A stretch of 64,000 nucleotides of DNA, taken from NCBI GenBank assembly GCA_029817715.1, contig JARUPY010000397.1, positions 4,960,001-5,024,000 of the forward strand, given 5' to 3'. Below the pieces are notes generated by a model. It was not told the DNA's origin. It did no database searches and saw only the letters and a list, made by a program, of their open reading frames with translations. The position numbers and the translations under genes were made by a program. The DNA comes from Melastoma dodecandrum. Taxonomy: Eukaryota; Streptophyta; Magnoliopsida; Myrtales; Melastomataceae. Shown one piece after another: positions 22,201-35,300 of the stretch (position 1 is its first letter; each line of letters begins with the position of its first letter).

Positions 22201-22645
22201 CCGCCCTTCGACTGGGGCAACCCCCTTCGAGCTCGTCTATGGCGCTCAAGCGGTCATTCCAGCAGAGGTCAAATTGCCAACTCTCAGGATATCATCCCAA
22301 AGCAACATGACAGAAGAAGAGAGGGCCAATCATCAGCTCATCCACCTCGACTTCATTGATGAGAAACGACTTGCCGCAGCTCACCACATGCAATGCTACC
22401 AACAGCGCATGTCTCGAGCATTCAACAAAAAGGTCAAGCCAATCAGATACAGACCAGGCGACCTTGTCCTCAAGAGAATCCTACCGAATGTCAAGGATCC
22501 ACGAGGGAAATTCGCTCCAAACTACGAAGGGCCGTTCGTTGTTAAGCACGCCTTCTCAGGAGGAGCAACCATCCTAACAAAGATGGACGGAGGAGACCTG
22601 CCACAAGCAATCAACGCAGATGCTCTCCGACGGTATTACACATAA
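19243..22645 (+). pseudogene. Ogre Pol ORF3, unit 1, with a premature stop
   Basis: Order: short linker, reverse transcriptase (~19560-20340, MPFGLKNAGATYQR, YVDD at 20042-20053), Ty3 RNase H (~20450-20780), a second (archaeal-type) RNase H (~20920-21290, YFDGAVNSSGSG...DNRFADALAVLAS), the integrase zinc region (HEGVCGPHMNG...CHKC, ~21590-21720) and the catalytic core (GMDVIGP, TDNGSNF, NGAVEAANKN). The dual RNase H marks the Tat lineage. Lesions: TAG at 19379-19381, where unit 2 has CAG, truncating the spliced product before RT; and His instead of Arg in the conserved VDYRDLN motif (codon 19757-19759). A long frame continues after the stop, but it lacks a normal start. Confidence 0.9.
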
Positions 22646-25321
22646 GCAGTGTCAAAGCCAAAACTTCAAAGCAATATACGTCAGCAAAGTTCCTCTATAT
22701 CCCCAGGGAGTCGATTAGAGCAAAGACGCTGACACATGAAAAGGGAGAATTACACAATCAACACTCTCTTCACCTGACTAAGCGAGATTACATGAGCTTA
22801 TTTCGTTTACGTCCTTTGTCTCGTGGGCAGGTACAAGAACTCCTCACACGAATGGTACAAAACTCCTATGGCAAAGGCGAGGGTGGTAGGGCGGCAAAGC
22901 TTCAAGCCAAAGTCTTGTAGCAATTTCGTCAAACCTTCGACTCCATCGGACGAAGACGCAATGACGAAATCATACAAAAGGGAAGTACCAAAACTCTACT
23001 TCACCTTTCTTACAAATGAAGTTACATGAGCGAACTTCAACAAGAACAAGTCGCATGAGTTCACTTGTTTCTCGTCACCTTACGTCCTTTGTCTCGTGGG
23101 CAGGTACAAGAGCTCCTCACACGAATGGTACAAAACTCCTATGGCAAAGGCGAGGGTGGTAGGGCGGCAAAGCTTCAAGCCAAAGTCTTGTAGCAATTTC
23201 GTCAAACCTTCGACTCCATCGGACGAAGACGCAATGACGAAATCAAACAAAAGGGAAGTACCAACACTCTACTTCGCCTTTCTTATACATGAAGTTACAC
23301 GAGCAAACTTCACTCTTACTCTAACAGAAACAAGTCGCACGAACTCACTTGTTTCTCGCTATCTGTTTGATAGGTACATGAGCTTCCTTACACAGCAGAT
23401 GTCAAGCAAGAGTAACTATTTCGTCAACCCTTTGATTCCTCCGGACAAAGACGCAATGACGAAACACATAGAAAAGGGAAGTATCAAAACTCTACTTCAC
23501 CGTTCATATAAATGAAGTTACATGAACAAACTTCATTCCTACTTTAAAAGAAAACAAGTTACATGAGCTCACTTGTTGTCTGTCCTTTTCTTAATGTAGG
23601 TACACGAGCATCCTACATTACAGACAAAGGCGCGGGCGGTTGGGTGGAAAATTTCGAACCAAAGCTTCGAAATTGCCTTTGTCGTCACCAAGGATAACCA
23701 TACCAAAAGGGAGTATCATCTACACTGCTTCTCATGATTCCCCAGATGGAGTCGTTTCCCCACTTCCCCAGCTGGAGTCCTGCCTTCATTCAAGCTGGAG
23801 TTGATTACATACGTCGCATTCCTCAACTATCATTGAGACGGACATATCCATCTCATCTCCCCAGCGAAAATTTTACTTCATTTTTAACTCCCCAAGCGAG
23901 AGTCGAAGTACATGAGCTAACTTCGTCTTTGTCCATTGTCAACTGTGTAGGTACATGGGCATCCACACAGTACGGTACAAACTCCTGGGCAACGGCGAGG
24001 GTGGTCGGGTGGAAGCCGTTTGACTCTAATCTCAGTGAACGTGACTGGGGCATGAAAGTGCAAACACTTTCCCCTCGAAGTGCACAAGAGCACTACAGAG
24101 GTTTGAGTATCTAAACCTGTTTATTTCATAAGCATTTGTGTGCTCATTTGCATATAATTCAAAATCATCTTTAATAAAAATGTTTCTGAGCGAGAATTGA
24201 GAAGGCAAGCCTATTCCCAAACACTTACCCAGAGTGATGAGCGCAAACACTGTGAGGATTCATACACAAGCATCTAGGCGGATAACGAATCCTTTGACAG
24301 AAGATGCTTTAAATCGGAACGAGATCGAGCATTTCTTCTTTATCCCAAACACGAAACATCAACCATTGCTAGCCCCTTCCGAGCCAAAGTTGGAGTTTCC
24401 ATAGACACTACACCTAAGAAGTCTAAGGACCGCCTCATATCGAGGTTAAAATGGAGATCCTGTAGCTAGAGACCGGAAGCAACGGATCATAGAGGCTACA
24501 CTTCCTTAAGATTCAAGCAAAGATGCACCATCGATAGGTAAGCCTACCAGTTGAGTCATTCCCAAGGACTGAGCTTCTCAAAAAGGATTCTCAAGAAACA
24601 CAAATTCAAAAGAAAATAAAGCGGGGCAAATCCCTGTGATCCAGCAAAGAAAAGAAAGGATTAGCGCAAAGACCAAAGTCTTTAAAAGAAAGCGCAGAAT
24701 CAAAATCAAAAGAGCAAAAATAAAGCACCAGGGCCGACATTGGTGGCCGCAAAAGCAAAGGTGCTACCCTTCAAAGTCAAAGCTTTCCCCAAAGTGGATT
24801 ATTCACAGCTACCAGTAAACCAATTATTCATCCTCAACAAAACACATCAACTGGTGAGCTGTCTGAAAGATGGAGGATTTGCTTGAATGGTGGAACCTCT
24901 ACGATCCAGTAGCTTCCGATGAGGTCCTTAAAACTCTTTCTTTCAAATGACCGATTTTAAACTTCCAATTTAAAGGCCTTACGCCAAAACCACATTATAA
25001 CCCGGGTAAAGTCTCCTTCAACCGGTACATGAGCATCCATGTCAAAGGAATCATGAAATCCAACTGAAATGGCTTTCAGAAATGAGGGTGAAACACGAGA
25101 TGAATTAACAAACCTTCTCTGCTCTCGCTTGGAAACATAATCTTAAAAAGAAAACAAAACGACGCATAATGTGCATGTACATTTAGTTGTTTTTGTTTTC
25201 GTTGTGACTAATGATTTTCTTGAAGAAGCTTTTAGGGTGCGCGTTGACCAAAGACGCTCTCGAAATATAATTTGAGGTATTCCTACTATCCTTGCGAGAA
25301 AATCTTACCAGATTCCCTCCC
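22646..25321 (+). repeat. 3' region of Ogre unit 1 with degenerate ~270-bp tandem units
   Basis: Between pol and the polypurine tract. A clear tandem pair starts at 22809 and 23082 (period 273 bp). More diverged units begin near 23360, 23577 and 23928. Each unit opens with a pyrimidine-rich run ending in AG followed by GTACA, for example gggcAG|GTACAAG and gtgtAG|GTACATG. 24120-25321 shows no clear repeat and no gene. Hypervariable tandem repeats 3' of pol are known from Ogre elements and have been linked to satellite origin. Confidence 0.8.
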
Positions 25322-25335
25322 AAGGAGGGGCAAAC
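25322..25335 (+). other. Polypurine tract, Ogre unit 1
   Basis: AAGGAGGGGCAAAC immediately before the TG of LTR 2. Confidence 0.85.
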
Positions 25336-28300
25336 TGTAATACCTCAAATGAGCCGCAAACTGTCTAAACCTCAATGAACGCACCGATAACAGAGGCCTC
25401 GAATTAGCATGAACATCCTTCCTATATACAGATTCAAGAGTGCTTAAGTTTAAAGGATATGAAGCTGCTTTGTTCAACGACTCCAATGCAACAATTGTAT
25501 CCCAATCTATATACACGCCCTCCTTGTACAGACAGTTCAATCTTTTCCAGGAGCCATGCCCTCCCAAGAAGGAAAAGAAAAGAAGAAGAAAAAAACAAAC
25601 TACCATACAGCCCATTCGCAACAACAAGCTGCAGCCACAGTCGGCACCCCAACATGATGGTTCAAAGCAGTTTGCTTTTACAATGTCGCGGCTGCGGCTA
25701 TTGTCGCCTAAAATGCGCAGCAGGAAAAAGAACGCCCGAGTTCCTCACGACGGCAAAATCAGTGGCAATGATACTTCGAATGAATGAAGAAGATAGGAAG
25801 CCTCCTAGAGATAGGACAAGTTCCTCCTAAGCACTTGTCTCTCGTCAAACCCCAAGTGTCTTTGGACACTGAAAGAAGCAGATTGGCATGGTCAGAGGAG
25901 AACCTGGAAGCCATAAACTGAAGATGAATGAGTTTGAGAGTGAGGCAGAGATTCATACTCTACATGATGGCGGTCTGTTGAGGCAGCCTTAACAGCCAAC
26001 AAAGCCTCGAATCACATAGACGCAATCACATGGAGATCAGGATTTTCAGATTATACAGCCTCAAATTCATCAAACGGTTCAGCAGCCATTGATGTCCCAT
26101 CTGCGACAACCCGCCTAACTTCAGACACAGGCACAAATCTCATCAAAGCTGGCCAAAGACGGTACTGCCGCAACCACAGCCACAGCAAGTCAAACAACAC
26201 ACGCGACAATGACATATTCAACGGTGGCAACAACATCAACAAAGGAAGCAGCGGCCACAATTGATACCCCTACATGACGGTTCGAGACTGTCCGCTGCCC
26301 AGCCGAAGCAACACTAACCTGTCGTAACTGCAATGGCTCCCACTCGAATCTGAACGCCAGCAAACAACCTTGGTCGGATGTCCCATCGCTTCATATCCAA
26401 CAGTGTTCTCCGACCTGTCCATGCAACGCCAACAACTTCAGCAACAGGTTCTGGCGCTAACCAGGCCACCATCCCTTGCTCAACAGCAGTCCCTTCCGGT
26501 TTTCAGCTAAGAAAATTAAATTCCAGCAAAAAACAAACCAAAAAGGAGAGGATTGGGCAAGCCCAAGCCCTCCAATACCAACCCAAAGCAAATCAAGCCC
26601 AAGACAGCCTACAATGATTTGCCAAACCAACCCTCAAACACAACCCACAAAGCCCAAGGAAGCTCAGCCCCATAACACAAGGCCAAAACAAATGGCCAAT
26701 CAAAGCAAACCCAAACCACAAACCATGACAAGGCAGCCCAAGGTAGCTCAGCCCATAAGCCAAACACAAAACCAGCTGGCCCAGCCCAGATCGAAAGAGG
26801 ATCATCACTTACCTGCAATCCCCGACAGGATCCTGCTCTGACGCGTCCACGATTGCAGGTTGCCACCTCCCACGCACCCTCAGCCTCCACTCTCAGGAAG
26901 ATCACCTGGCCAACGTCCTGAGGTGATCTTGTCTCCTAACGGTTTGTCCTTTCAACCGGAGATGAACCGGAAGGGAACTGAATGGAAACCAAGTTCTGAA
27001 ACAGAGAGAGAGGGGGAAGAATCAATGAGGATAGGAGATAAACCAGAAGACTTCTGGTTGGGAGGGGGAGGGAAGAGAATAAAAGAAGAAGAAGAAGCAT
27101 AACTCAAGGGGGGCGAGCAATCAAGCAGTAAAAAAAAACGCTTACCAATTCCCGGGGGGAAAATTCTTTCTTCCTTCAGAAGGGGTGGAGGGAATTGACG
27201 CAGCCATCGTCTCTCTCCCTCATCTCTTTGCGTCTTTCAACGACCAGGAACCTCCATCTTCCCTTGGGCGACCAGCCACATCCGTTGCAAGAACTTTCCT
27301 GCATTTGCCAGCCAAGGTAAGAACAACCAAACTCAACAGGAACTCCTTAGTGGCCAACCCAAACGGGGGAAGAGCACAACATACCTCCAGACGGCGAAGA
27401 CTGGCTTCCCAGACACGGCGAGGATGCTGGCGTCCCAGACATAGCGAGGATGCTGGCTTCCCAGACGCGGCGACGTCCTCAGCAACAATCGGAGACAAAT
27501 CTCCTCCTATAGACAACTCTGTCGGCCCCAACTGTCTGTCGTTAAAAAAATGGTTCCATACTCTTCGTGAGGAGCCATTCCTGGAGCAATCTCCATCTGC
27601 CTCCCCCTGCACAACGAAGGAGCTTTGAGTCTTACCTCCTGAAGCCCCACGGCTTCTCGGAGGACTTCTTTTGTTACTAACATTCTCTTCTACTCGTACA
27701 GATTTTAGAACAGCAAAAGGAGAAAACGACTAACTGATAGGGACAACGAAAACCTGCCAACTCCGCGCCAACAGTTCCTGGGGGGTAGCTACAAGGAGCT
27801 TCTTCTTCAACTGGCGTTGGAGTTTTCAACGAGCGCCATCTTGGGAGTTGACGGCCAGCGGAGATCCGGCGACAACAGATTATGTCTACCTTGGCGGGTG
27901 CCTCCAGAGTCTGCGGTGATAACCCACGGCCTCAGTTCTGGCCATCTCTTCCCCGGAGTCCACAAAAGCGTCCAGGAGTCTACAGCATCCCAGTTCCTTT
28001 CAGTCTTGCTCCGGGCGTTCTGAAGCCCATAGCGGTTCTCCTCATACTCGCGGTTTCCCTGACGACCATGCCTTCTCCAAACATCAGCACTTCCTCCCCG
28101 CACTCCCCAGCGAATCCAAAGCAGCAAACTCAGCGGCAGCCCCGGCAACCTTCTTCATCAGTCCACGCTGCCACCGTCCCTGCCTTTGCCAGCCCGCTAC
28201 CGTCGTTTCTCTCCTCTTCGAGCTCAGGTCCGACCGTCCCCGAGTCACAACCCGGCGTCCCCACCTCAAACAGTCTCAGATCCGGTCGCCCCAACTCCGA

Positions 28301-30145
28301 TGGTCCTCCTCCAGACGTCCGCGGTACCCGCAGCGGCGCGCCAGCTCCCCGGCCTTCCTCCGGTCGCCCCGGAGAGCCGCGAAGATGCAACTATCTCCTC
28401 CTCGTCAAGCTCTCTCCGGTGTAACCAGCTCAGCCCTGCCCTCGGCAAGTCTCCCCTCCGGCGACCCACGACGGTTTCGATGCTCCTCGACGTGGCCGGC
28501 TCTCTTCCAAACCCAGCAGATCTGAGTCTTCCCGGCACCCTCACTCGGATCTTTCCCGAAGTTCCCAGCAGCGGATCTAGGTCTTCCGGACGCCTCAAAC
28601 CCACCCATCCTTATGCCGATCTGAACGGAGTTGACCACGATGCTCTCGGGAGTCTTCTCCTCAATAATGGCTCGGCTATCTGGATTACGTCTCCCCCTTT
28701 AATCGACGACAGCTCCGAGCAGTGAGTTCGAACACCCAGGACGGAAATCCTTCTCCCTCTCTCTGGCTGTGGGTCGTGGGATTACGATCCCCAAAAGGTA
28801 ATAAACTCACCCCTTTTTTTAATCTTGATTTTAATATATGCAAACTTTAGTTTAGCATTTTGACGAATTAACTGGTTTCAAAAATTTTTTTTTTAAACAA
28901 TTATCCTCTTTTGATGATTACGACTCATCTTATTTAGAATTTATTATCAACTGCAATCCGAGCATATCAACCCCTATTTTAGACTTGCTTTTTTTTATAA
29001 TTGTTAAAACCTTACTCTTTACATTGTTTGGATTTATTATCTTCCTCGTGAATTGATATTTGATTTTTGCATCGCTAACATCCATCTTCCCTTGTTTTGC
29101 ATGAAAAACACGACGAAATTTCTCGGATATCATCAACGATTTACACCAAGTGCATATCTCCGATCAAAACGGTAAGACAAGCCTTACCTTTCTTAATTTA
29201 ATTGAATTTCGTCCGAATTCGACGATACTAACCACACTTATATTTTCTTTGCATGTACACTGAGCGTGCAACTTCGAAGGATCAATTCCAAAATTTCGAA
29301 GACAAACTCGAAGGCGCGTGTATCAAACCGCGCGGTTCTACCCCGGCCTAAAAAACCGCGGGCTTGAAGACAAAGCGGCCCCAACCTTCAAACCAAGGTA
29401 CAAAGGGGAGGTGCGGGCCTCCCCGAATTTTATTTTAAGCCCAATTGTAACGGATTGCGGGCCCAAGTGCATAGGCCCGCAATCACCGCCCCTTCCCCGC
29501 TCTTTTGATCTAAATAATTGATTGTGATTGCTTAGGCTCTAGGATTAATGTCGCATGCTTGTTCTAATCAAACAAACCTAAATTCGGGTCCAACACCCGT
29601 TAAAACGTCGATACGAGTCCGGCCCACTCCCGGATTGGGTCCAATACCCGTCAATCAAAAGTAACTTTTTTGGACAAATCGCCACCCTTTTCGCATGTGG
29701 TAGAGTACTAAGGTTAGTAAATAGGAATCCCCGAACCCATACTCTGATTTTTCCGACTTAAAATCACTTTTTTTTTAACTAAGTCGGTGGCGACTCCGAA
29801 CAACAGTTTTCCAAAGCTAAAACAAACCCCACTACCCCTTTTTCGGAGCCATTTGGGGTGAGGTGACGGCTACTCGAGCCGCTCCTTGGGCCCTCCCCGA
29901 AATTCGCGAGCAAGGCCTTAACGCAGCCTTTCGCTCGCCGCCTCCAGGGAACTGGAGACGGTTGGCGAAACGCCCCGCAGACCCGTTCGCGAATCAAGGG
30001 AAGGCCCAACCCGGGGCCCCTTTCCGCAGCGTCCGGCGTTCGAGCCGTAACGCCGACCGGACTGGGCCTCGGGGGAGCGGGCCCGGATCCTCGGGCTAGT
30101 CGGAACCGCCGCCACGCGCCGCTAGGCCGGAAGGGCGCGCGCACA
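25336..30145 (+). repeat. Ogre LTR 2 (4,810 bp), shared by both units
   Basis: Same ends and content as LTR 1. At many informative sites it agrees with LTR 3 against LTR 1, including a TTTCCC insertion near 28551 and the 28931-29040 AT-rich stretch. At a few sites near its right end (for example cccgttaaaa near 29600) it agrees with LTR 1. A PBS-like TGGCGACTCC lies at 29788-29797. Confidence 0.93.
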
Positions 30146-30832
30146 TCCCGGATGGCGACTCCACTGGGGACCTCCGCATGTGGATTCTTACCGAAAGCCT
30201 TTTTACCACATGCGGAGAGGAGTTACTTGTTTGCGCATGTAATTGAATGGCTCGATGCCCTTTGTTTGATCTCCTGTTTGTGTTCGTTTATCCGCTTTCC
30301 TAGGCATATATAGGTAAATCCCTATACCCGGGATTAGGATCTTTAGGGGGTCACCGAAAGGCACGGCCTCGCTGCTTCCTGCGGCTTGTAGGCTATGGAC
30401 CGGGACCCGCCTCCCTTAGTCCGAGGGAGGTCTTAGAAACCTCCATCCGAGTCTAGAAATTGCTTGCCCACTACAGGTACCAGACGCCGCACGTGCATTT
30501 GTCTGTTACTAAGTGCCTGTTACTCGTGCAGGGACAGGGCAGGTATGTTTTGTATGCAATAAACTGTGACACTAAATCTGTTCATTTTGCAGCGGTTTGG
30601 GTTGGTCACAGGGGGGGTTTCCAAATTCCTTTTCTCCCTTCCTTAACTCCTTTTACCGCTTTAATGCATCCATACACATTCATAATCGTATGAATGCATT
30701 CCAATTCACGATTATTCTTGTAATATCATACATTTCATTTTTACTCGAACATGATTACATAAATCGTGGGTCGAATCATACCATACTAGGGTTAGGGATT
30801 GGAATGTTATCATCCTCGAATGACACCCTATT
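30146..30832 (+). other. 5' leader of Ogre unit 2 with primer-binding site
   Basis: TGGCGACTCCACTGGGGA at 30153-30170, seven bases after the LTR, is the intact form of the primer-binding site. No coding capacity was seen before ORF1. Confidence 0.82.
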
Positions 30833-31981
30833 ATGCAGGAAGGCCTCATGGAGCCCATCTCGCTGCGACAGAAAAATATGCCTAACGCCGATCATCTCCA
30901 CCAGTGGCTGCCGTTGCTGAGGCCATCCGAACTCGAGTTCGTGCAGTCCAAGCTCAAGGGGCTCTTCCACCTCATGCGTCTGGAGTTGGACTGGGCTCTC
31001 CTGCAGAACCTGGTGGCGCGCTGGGATCCAGACTCCTTTGTCTTCCGCTTTGGGGACTTGAAGCTGGCACCGCTCTACGAGGAGTACATCAACCTCGCCG
31101 AGATGCCTCACCGCACAGGGATACTGCCCCTGCCTCGGATCGACAAACCGAAGGAGTACATAGCGAAGCTTCTTCAGATATCATCGGCAAGTGTACCAGG
31201 GCTCTTCAACTCCCAAGGGGATCTCAGCATCAAAGACGTCGTCGATCTGCAGCTCGTGCCATACAACCCGCGCATGGGAGAAGGCCAAGGATCAGCGCGA
31301 GCATTCATCCTCCTTTTCGTCGGGACGATCCTGTACCCACAGAACGAGAAGACGATCAACCGACGAGCTGTCTACATCACCAAGGCAATACTTGAAGACG
31401 CTCCTTTCCTGCCTAACCTGATCGGAGAGACCAACTTCAGCCTCACCAACATCGTGCGTGAAGCAAAGCGAGGAGTCCGCAACCACCGGATGACCTTCTG
31501 CCCAGCCCTGCTGCAGGTGTGGTTCTACACACATCTCGGGATCACGGGAGAAGCCTTCACCAGGGAGCACACACCAGGGTTGCTCGCCCGCATCGTGGAG
31601 CGTGCCCGCCTGCCTGCACGCTCTTTCGTTGGAGTGGACGCTCTGTTCCGGTCTCTGGAGCCTGCCGATTTCTACCAGAGAGCCCGCTGCTTCGACACGG
31701 ATGATGCAATCACCTCCTCGACGGACGGATACATCATTCCGATCATGGGATTCGGAGGCACCTCCTACTACGCGCCGTTCCAGGTTCGACACCAGCTAGG
31801 ATTAGCTCCGAGGACCAGGGCACCCCCGCAGCAGCTCTTCCGACCACTCAGCCTCGACGACAAGGTGGTCAAGACAGCACTCCAGAGGGTGATCGCGCAC
31901 ATCTCCCGCACGTGGATGAATCTCACGGAGGAAATCTGCGAGCTTCCACCAGAGCCCGATGAGGAAGGTCGTGCAGCCTAG
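30833..31981 (+). CDS. Ogre ORF1, unit 2, C-terminally shortened
   Basis: 382 residues, nearly identical to the unit 1 ORF1 through its plant-mobile-domain-like part. It ends at TAG (31979-31981), where unit 1 has CAG, losing the last 16 residues. A few substitutions (for example E to G near residue 200) also separate the copies. Function is unknown; whether the shortened end matters cannot be told from sequence. Confidence 0.78.
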   Translation: MQEGLMEPISLRQKNMPNADHLHQWLPLLRPSELEFVQSKLKGLFHLMRLELDWALLQNLVARWDPDSFVFRFGDLKLAPLYEEYINLAEMPHRTGILPLPRIDKPKEYIAKLLQISSASVPGLFNSQGDLSIKDVVDLQLVPYNPRMGEGQGSARAFILLFVGTILYPQNEKTINRRAVYITKAILEDAPFLPNLIGETNFSLTNIVREAKRGVRNHRMTFCPALLQVWFYTHLGITGEAFTREHTPGLLARIVERARLPARSFVGVDALFRSLEPADFYQRARCFDTDDAITSSTDGYIIPIMGFGGTSYYAPFQVRHQLGLAPRTRAPPQQLFRPLSLDDKVVKTALQRVIAHISRTWMNLTEEICELPPEPDEEGRAA

Positions 31982-32335
31982 TCCCAGCGTTTCTGGAGGA
32001 AGCGTCATGCTCTATGGGATCGCACCTGATCGGCAATGCCTTCATGCTGCAATCGGGCCTGCGAGCCCATTCTATCTTTCTTTTCAGTCGATTGTATTTA
32101 CCTTTTTATGACGATGTCGAACTTATTGCCTTCTATCTAATTCGCTTCCCTTCTTTCGGGGTTAAATTCGAGTGACAACAATCCAATCCCTACATTAGAC
32201 ATCTCATGCATCACCACATGTCATGCATCCATAGTATCACTGCTTGATGGTAATCGAATTTTCCTTTCTATATCAAGGTACTGAGCAATTGCTCCATACC
32301 GAAAGCGCCCGAGATACCGCACAGTCAGGGCGGTG

Positions 32336-35300
32336 ATGGCTGAAGCTTCAGCAGGACCACCGCCAACTCCCATGATCTTGTCCCCGGCAGCGGAAGAAGA
32401 AACAGCCCCCGCTGCTGGAGTTACTGTCGCCATCCCACCGCCCGCCGCCATCGAGTTCCCAGCTTCGATGGAGGTTGCCTCGCCATTCCCGATCTCTGCC
32501 TTCCCGCCGCTGCCCCAGACCATACTTGCTGCCGGGCAACCCTCCGACGGGAGAACCTCGCCATTGTACATCCCGCCATTGACTGCGTCAGTAGCATCAA
32601 CAGTGCAACCCTCGGCAGCCCTACTGACTTCAGCTCCCTTCAATCCTGCCTCGAACACGCTAGCCCAAGGCGCCAGCGACCCCTCACTGGGAGACAAGGT
32701 GGAGTCTCTCACAACCGAACTCTCCTCCTTAAAGATGATGATGGCTGAACTCCTCCAGCGTCAGCTAGCAGCCGCACCTGCTCCTGCCGCCTCCCAAAAC
32801 CCTCACCTTCCTCCTGTCATGCCAGGACCTCAAACACCACCGTATCCATTCTATCCTAGCCTAAACACTTCTCCAAACACTTTGCCTTCTTATAACCCAC
32901 CAAACACTTTACCTTCCTACAACCCGGTCATGCCCGGATCCGCTACCTCCACAAGTGTAGCATCCTTATATAACCCACACAGGCGTGAGCCCCCCCTTTC
33001 TCTTCCTATGCCTCCACCTTACTTCCCTCCATACTACCCACAGTCATCAACCTTCCAAGGGCCAACTCCCTACCCTCCTATGACATTCGGGCCAACTCCC
33101 CATGTCCAAACACCAATACCTGGGCCAACTCCCTATCACCAGACTACCTCTACACCTCCTACCTTCAGAATCCCTCCACCAATTGCTACCCCGTCAGTTC
33201 CGCATGTGGAACCTGCCTTACCAAGCCCGCGAACTCGCAATGCGGCAATTGTCGATGAATTGTTCGGTGAACAACAACAAGCTAGCGCCTTCGAGACAAG
33301 GCTCGAGGCTAGGATTGCCTCAATGCAGCAGGAGGAGGCTCGCCGCATGGCGAAACTGGAAGAGCGCCTAAACGCTATCCAAGGGTATCGGGCGCACAAC
33401 TGGGAGTCTGCCAACTACCAGATCCCTCAAATACAAGTCCCGCCAAAATTCAAAATGCCCGAGTTCGAGAAGTTCCGCGGGAATGGCTGCCCGGAACTAC
33501 ATTTGAAGCATTTCTGCCACAAGATGGCTGTGTATCCGGCGGACGACAAATTCCGTATCGCCATGTTTCAAGAAAGCTTAGCAGAGTCAGCATTGCATTG
33601 GTACTACACCAAGGATGTTAGCCAATACGCGACGTTCAAAGACCTGGCCCTCGATTTCCTCAATTATTATAGCTTTAATGTGGAGATGGCGCCTACGATC
33701 TCGGATCTGCGGAAATTGAGGAGATACCGCGCCAAGGACGTTAAGCAGTTTGCGTACCGGTTCAGGCACATTGCGTCTCAAATAAAACAGGTGCTCACGG
33801 AGAGGGAGCTCATCGATGAATTCCTCCAACTACTCCCACGCGAGTACATGCCCTACATGATCGGGCAGACATTCTCCACCTTCGCTCAAGTGGTCATCAA
33901 TGCTGACAAGCTTGACGGAGTAAATCGAGAGGGGCTAATCCCTTCCCTTTCAGCCAAACCGGCAATGAAGCCCAGGCCCAAGGAGCTGATTGCGACTGCT
34001 GAGCAGAACAGGCAGTCGATGAGGGCAACACCACCCCCAACTTCGTACGCGCCAAGGACTTATGTAGCAGCCGCACTCAGGCCTCCAGCCCCGACAGCGA
34101 CTCGTTTCAGACCCCCGGTCAACATGGTGGGACAACAGCAGCCAAGGCCTGCACAACCAGAGCGCCCCCGGCGTAGGCTCGAGGACTTGACTCCAACACC
34201 AGATCCATTGGATGTCATGTTCGTCCGCTTAAGAGATATGGGCTTTATCAAGCCCGTGGAAGCCAAGGCCACCAACCCTTCATCTTTCGGATACAACCCC
34301 AAAGCGGTTTGTCAGTATCATTCGGGAGCAATGGGGCACGACACCAAGGATTGTATTGCCTTGAAGTTCAAAATTCAAAATCTGCTTGATGAAGGAGCTA
34401 TCACATTTTCGGCGCCAGCAGCCGCGCCAAATGTTAAGAGCAATCCTCTTCCTGAACATGTAAATTACATCGGGGCAAATTCCTTCTCCGTTTTGGCCGA
34501 ACAGGAAGAAGAGGTAAACATGTATGAATACGACTATGCACAACCAAGGAGTGTCAACGTCGTAAACGCCGGTCGTGGTCGAGGCCGAGGTCGCAGCCGA
34601 GGTCGAGGAAGAGGTCAAGGACCCCAGCCTAACAGGAAAGCTCAGCCCACAGTCATGCCTGATGGGTTTACATTGGTTCCCCCTCGGCGGCCAAGGACGC
34701 CGTACGTCTACGTTTCGTTGGGATGTGCACAACCTGAAGCGTGTCAGACTGAATCGTCGCCTGTGACGGAGCCAAGGATTCCGGTCGTGATGGGACCCAC
34801 CTGCACGTCTCTCAGCTCAGAAGTAGAATTGATCACCCGCTCCGGAAGAGTGGTGCCAGCTCCTGAAGCCTCATCCCCAGCCGAATCTTCAAAGCCCAAG
34901 GCGCCTTCAAACGAGCAAATCCGCAAGGTGATTTATACGGTAAAGGGAAGCGACTACGATATAGTCGAGCAGCTCCGAAAACAACCAGCCCAGATTTCCT
35001 TGTTCGACCTCATCCACTCCTCTGACAAGCACAGGGAGATGTTAGAGAAGTTTCTAGCCGAGGTACATGTGCCAGAGCAGGTTGAAGTCGCCGCATTGGA
35101 TGCGTACATGAGTAGCATGCTGGCGAACAATGTAATTAACTTCTCAGAAGATGATCTGCCGGAGCAGGGGCAGGATCACAACAATGCTCTCTTTATCACA
35201 CTCCAATGTCGCGAAACCACCATCTCCAAAGTCCTCATCGATGGCGGATCTGGGGTCAACATCATTCCGTTGGCTGTAGCTCAAAAACTCGGCATCAGTA

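Noticed and set aside
22823..23515. Repeated short proteins starting MGRYK in the Ogre 3' region
   Set aside because: Arise from the 273-bp tandem repeat; frames are not kept in the diverged units.
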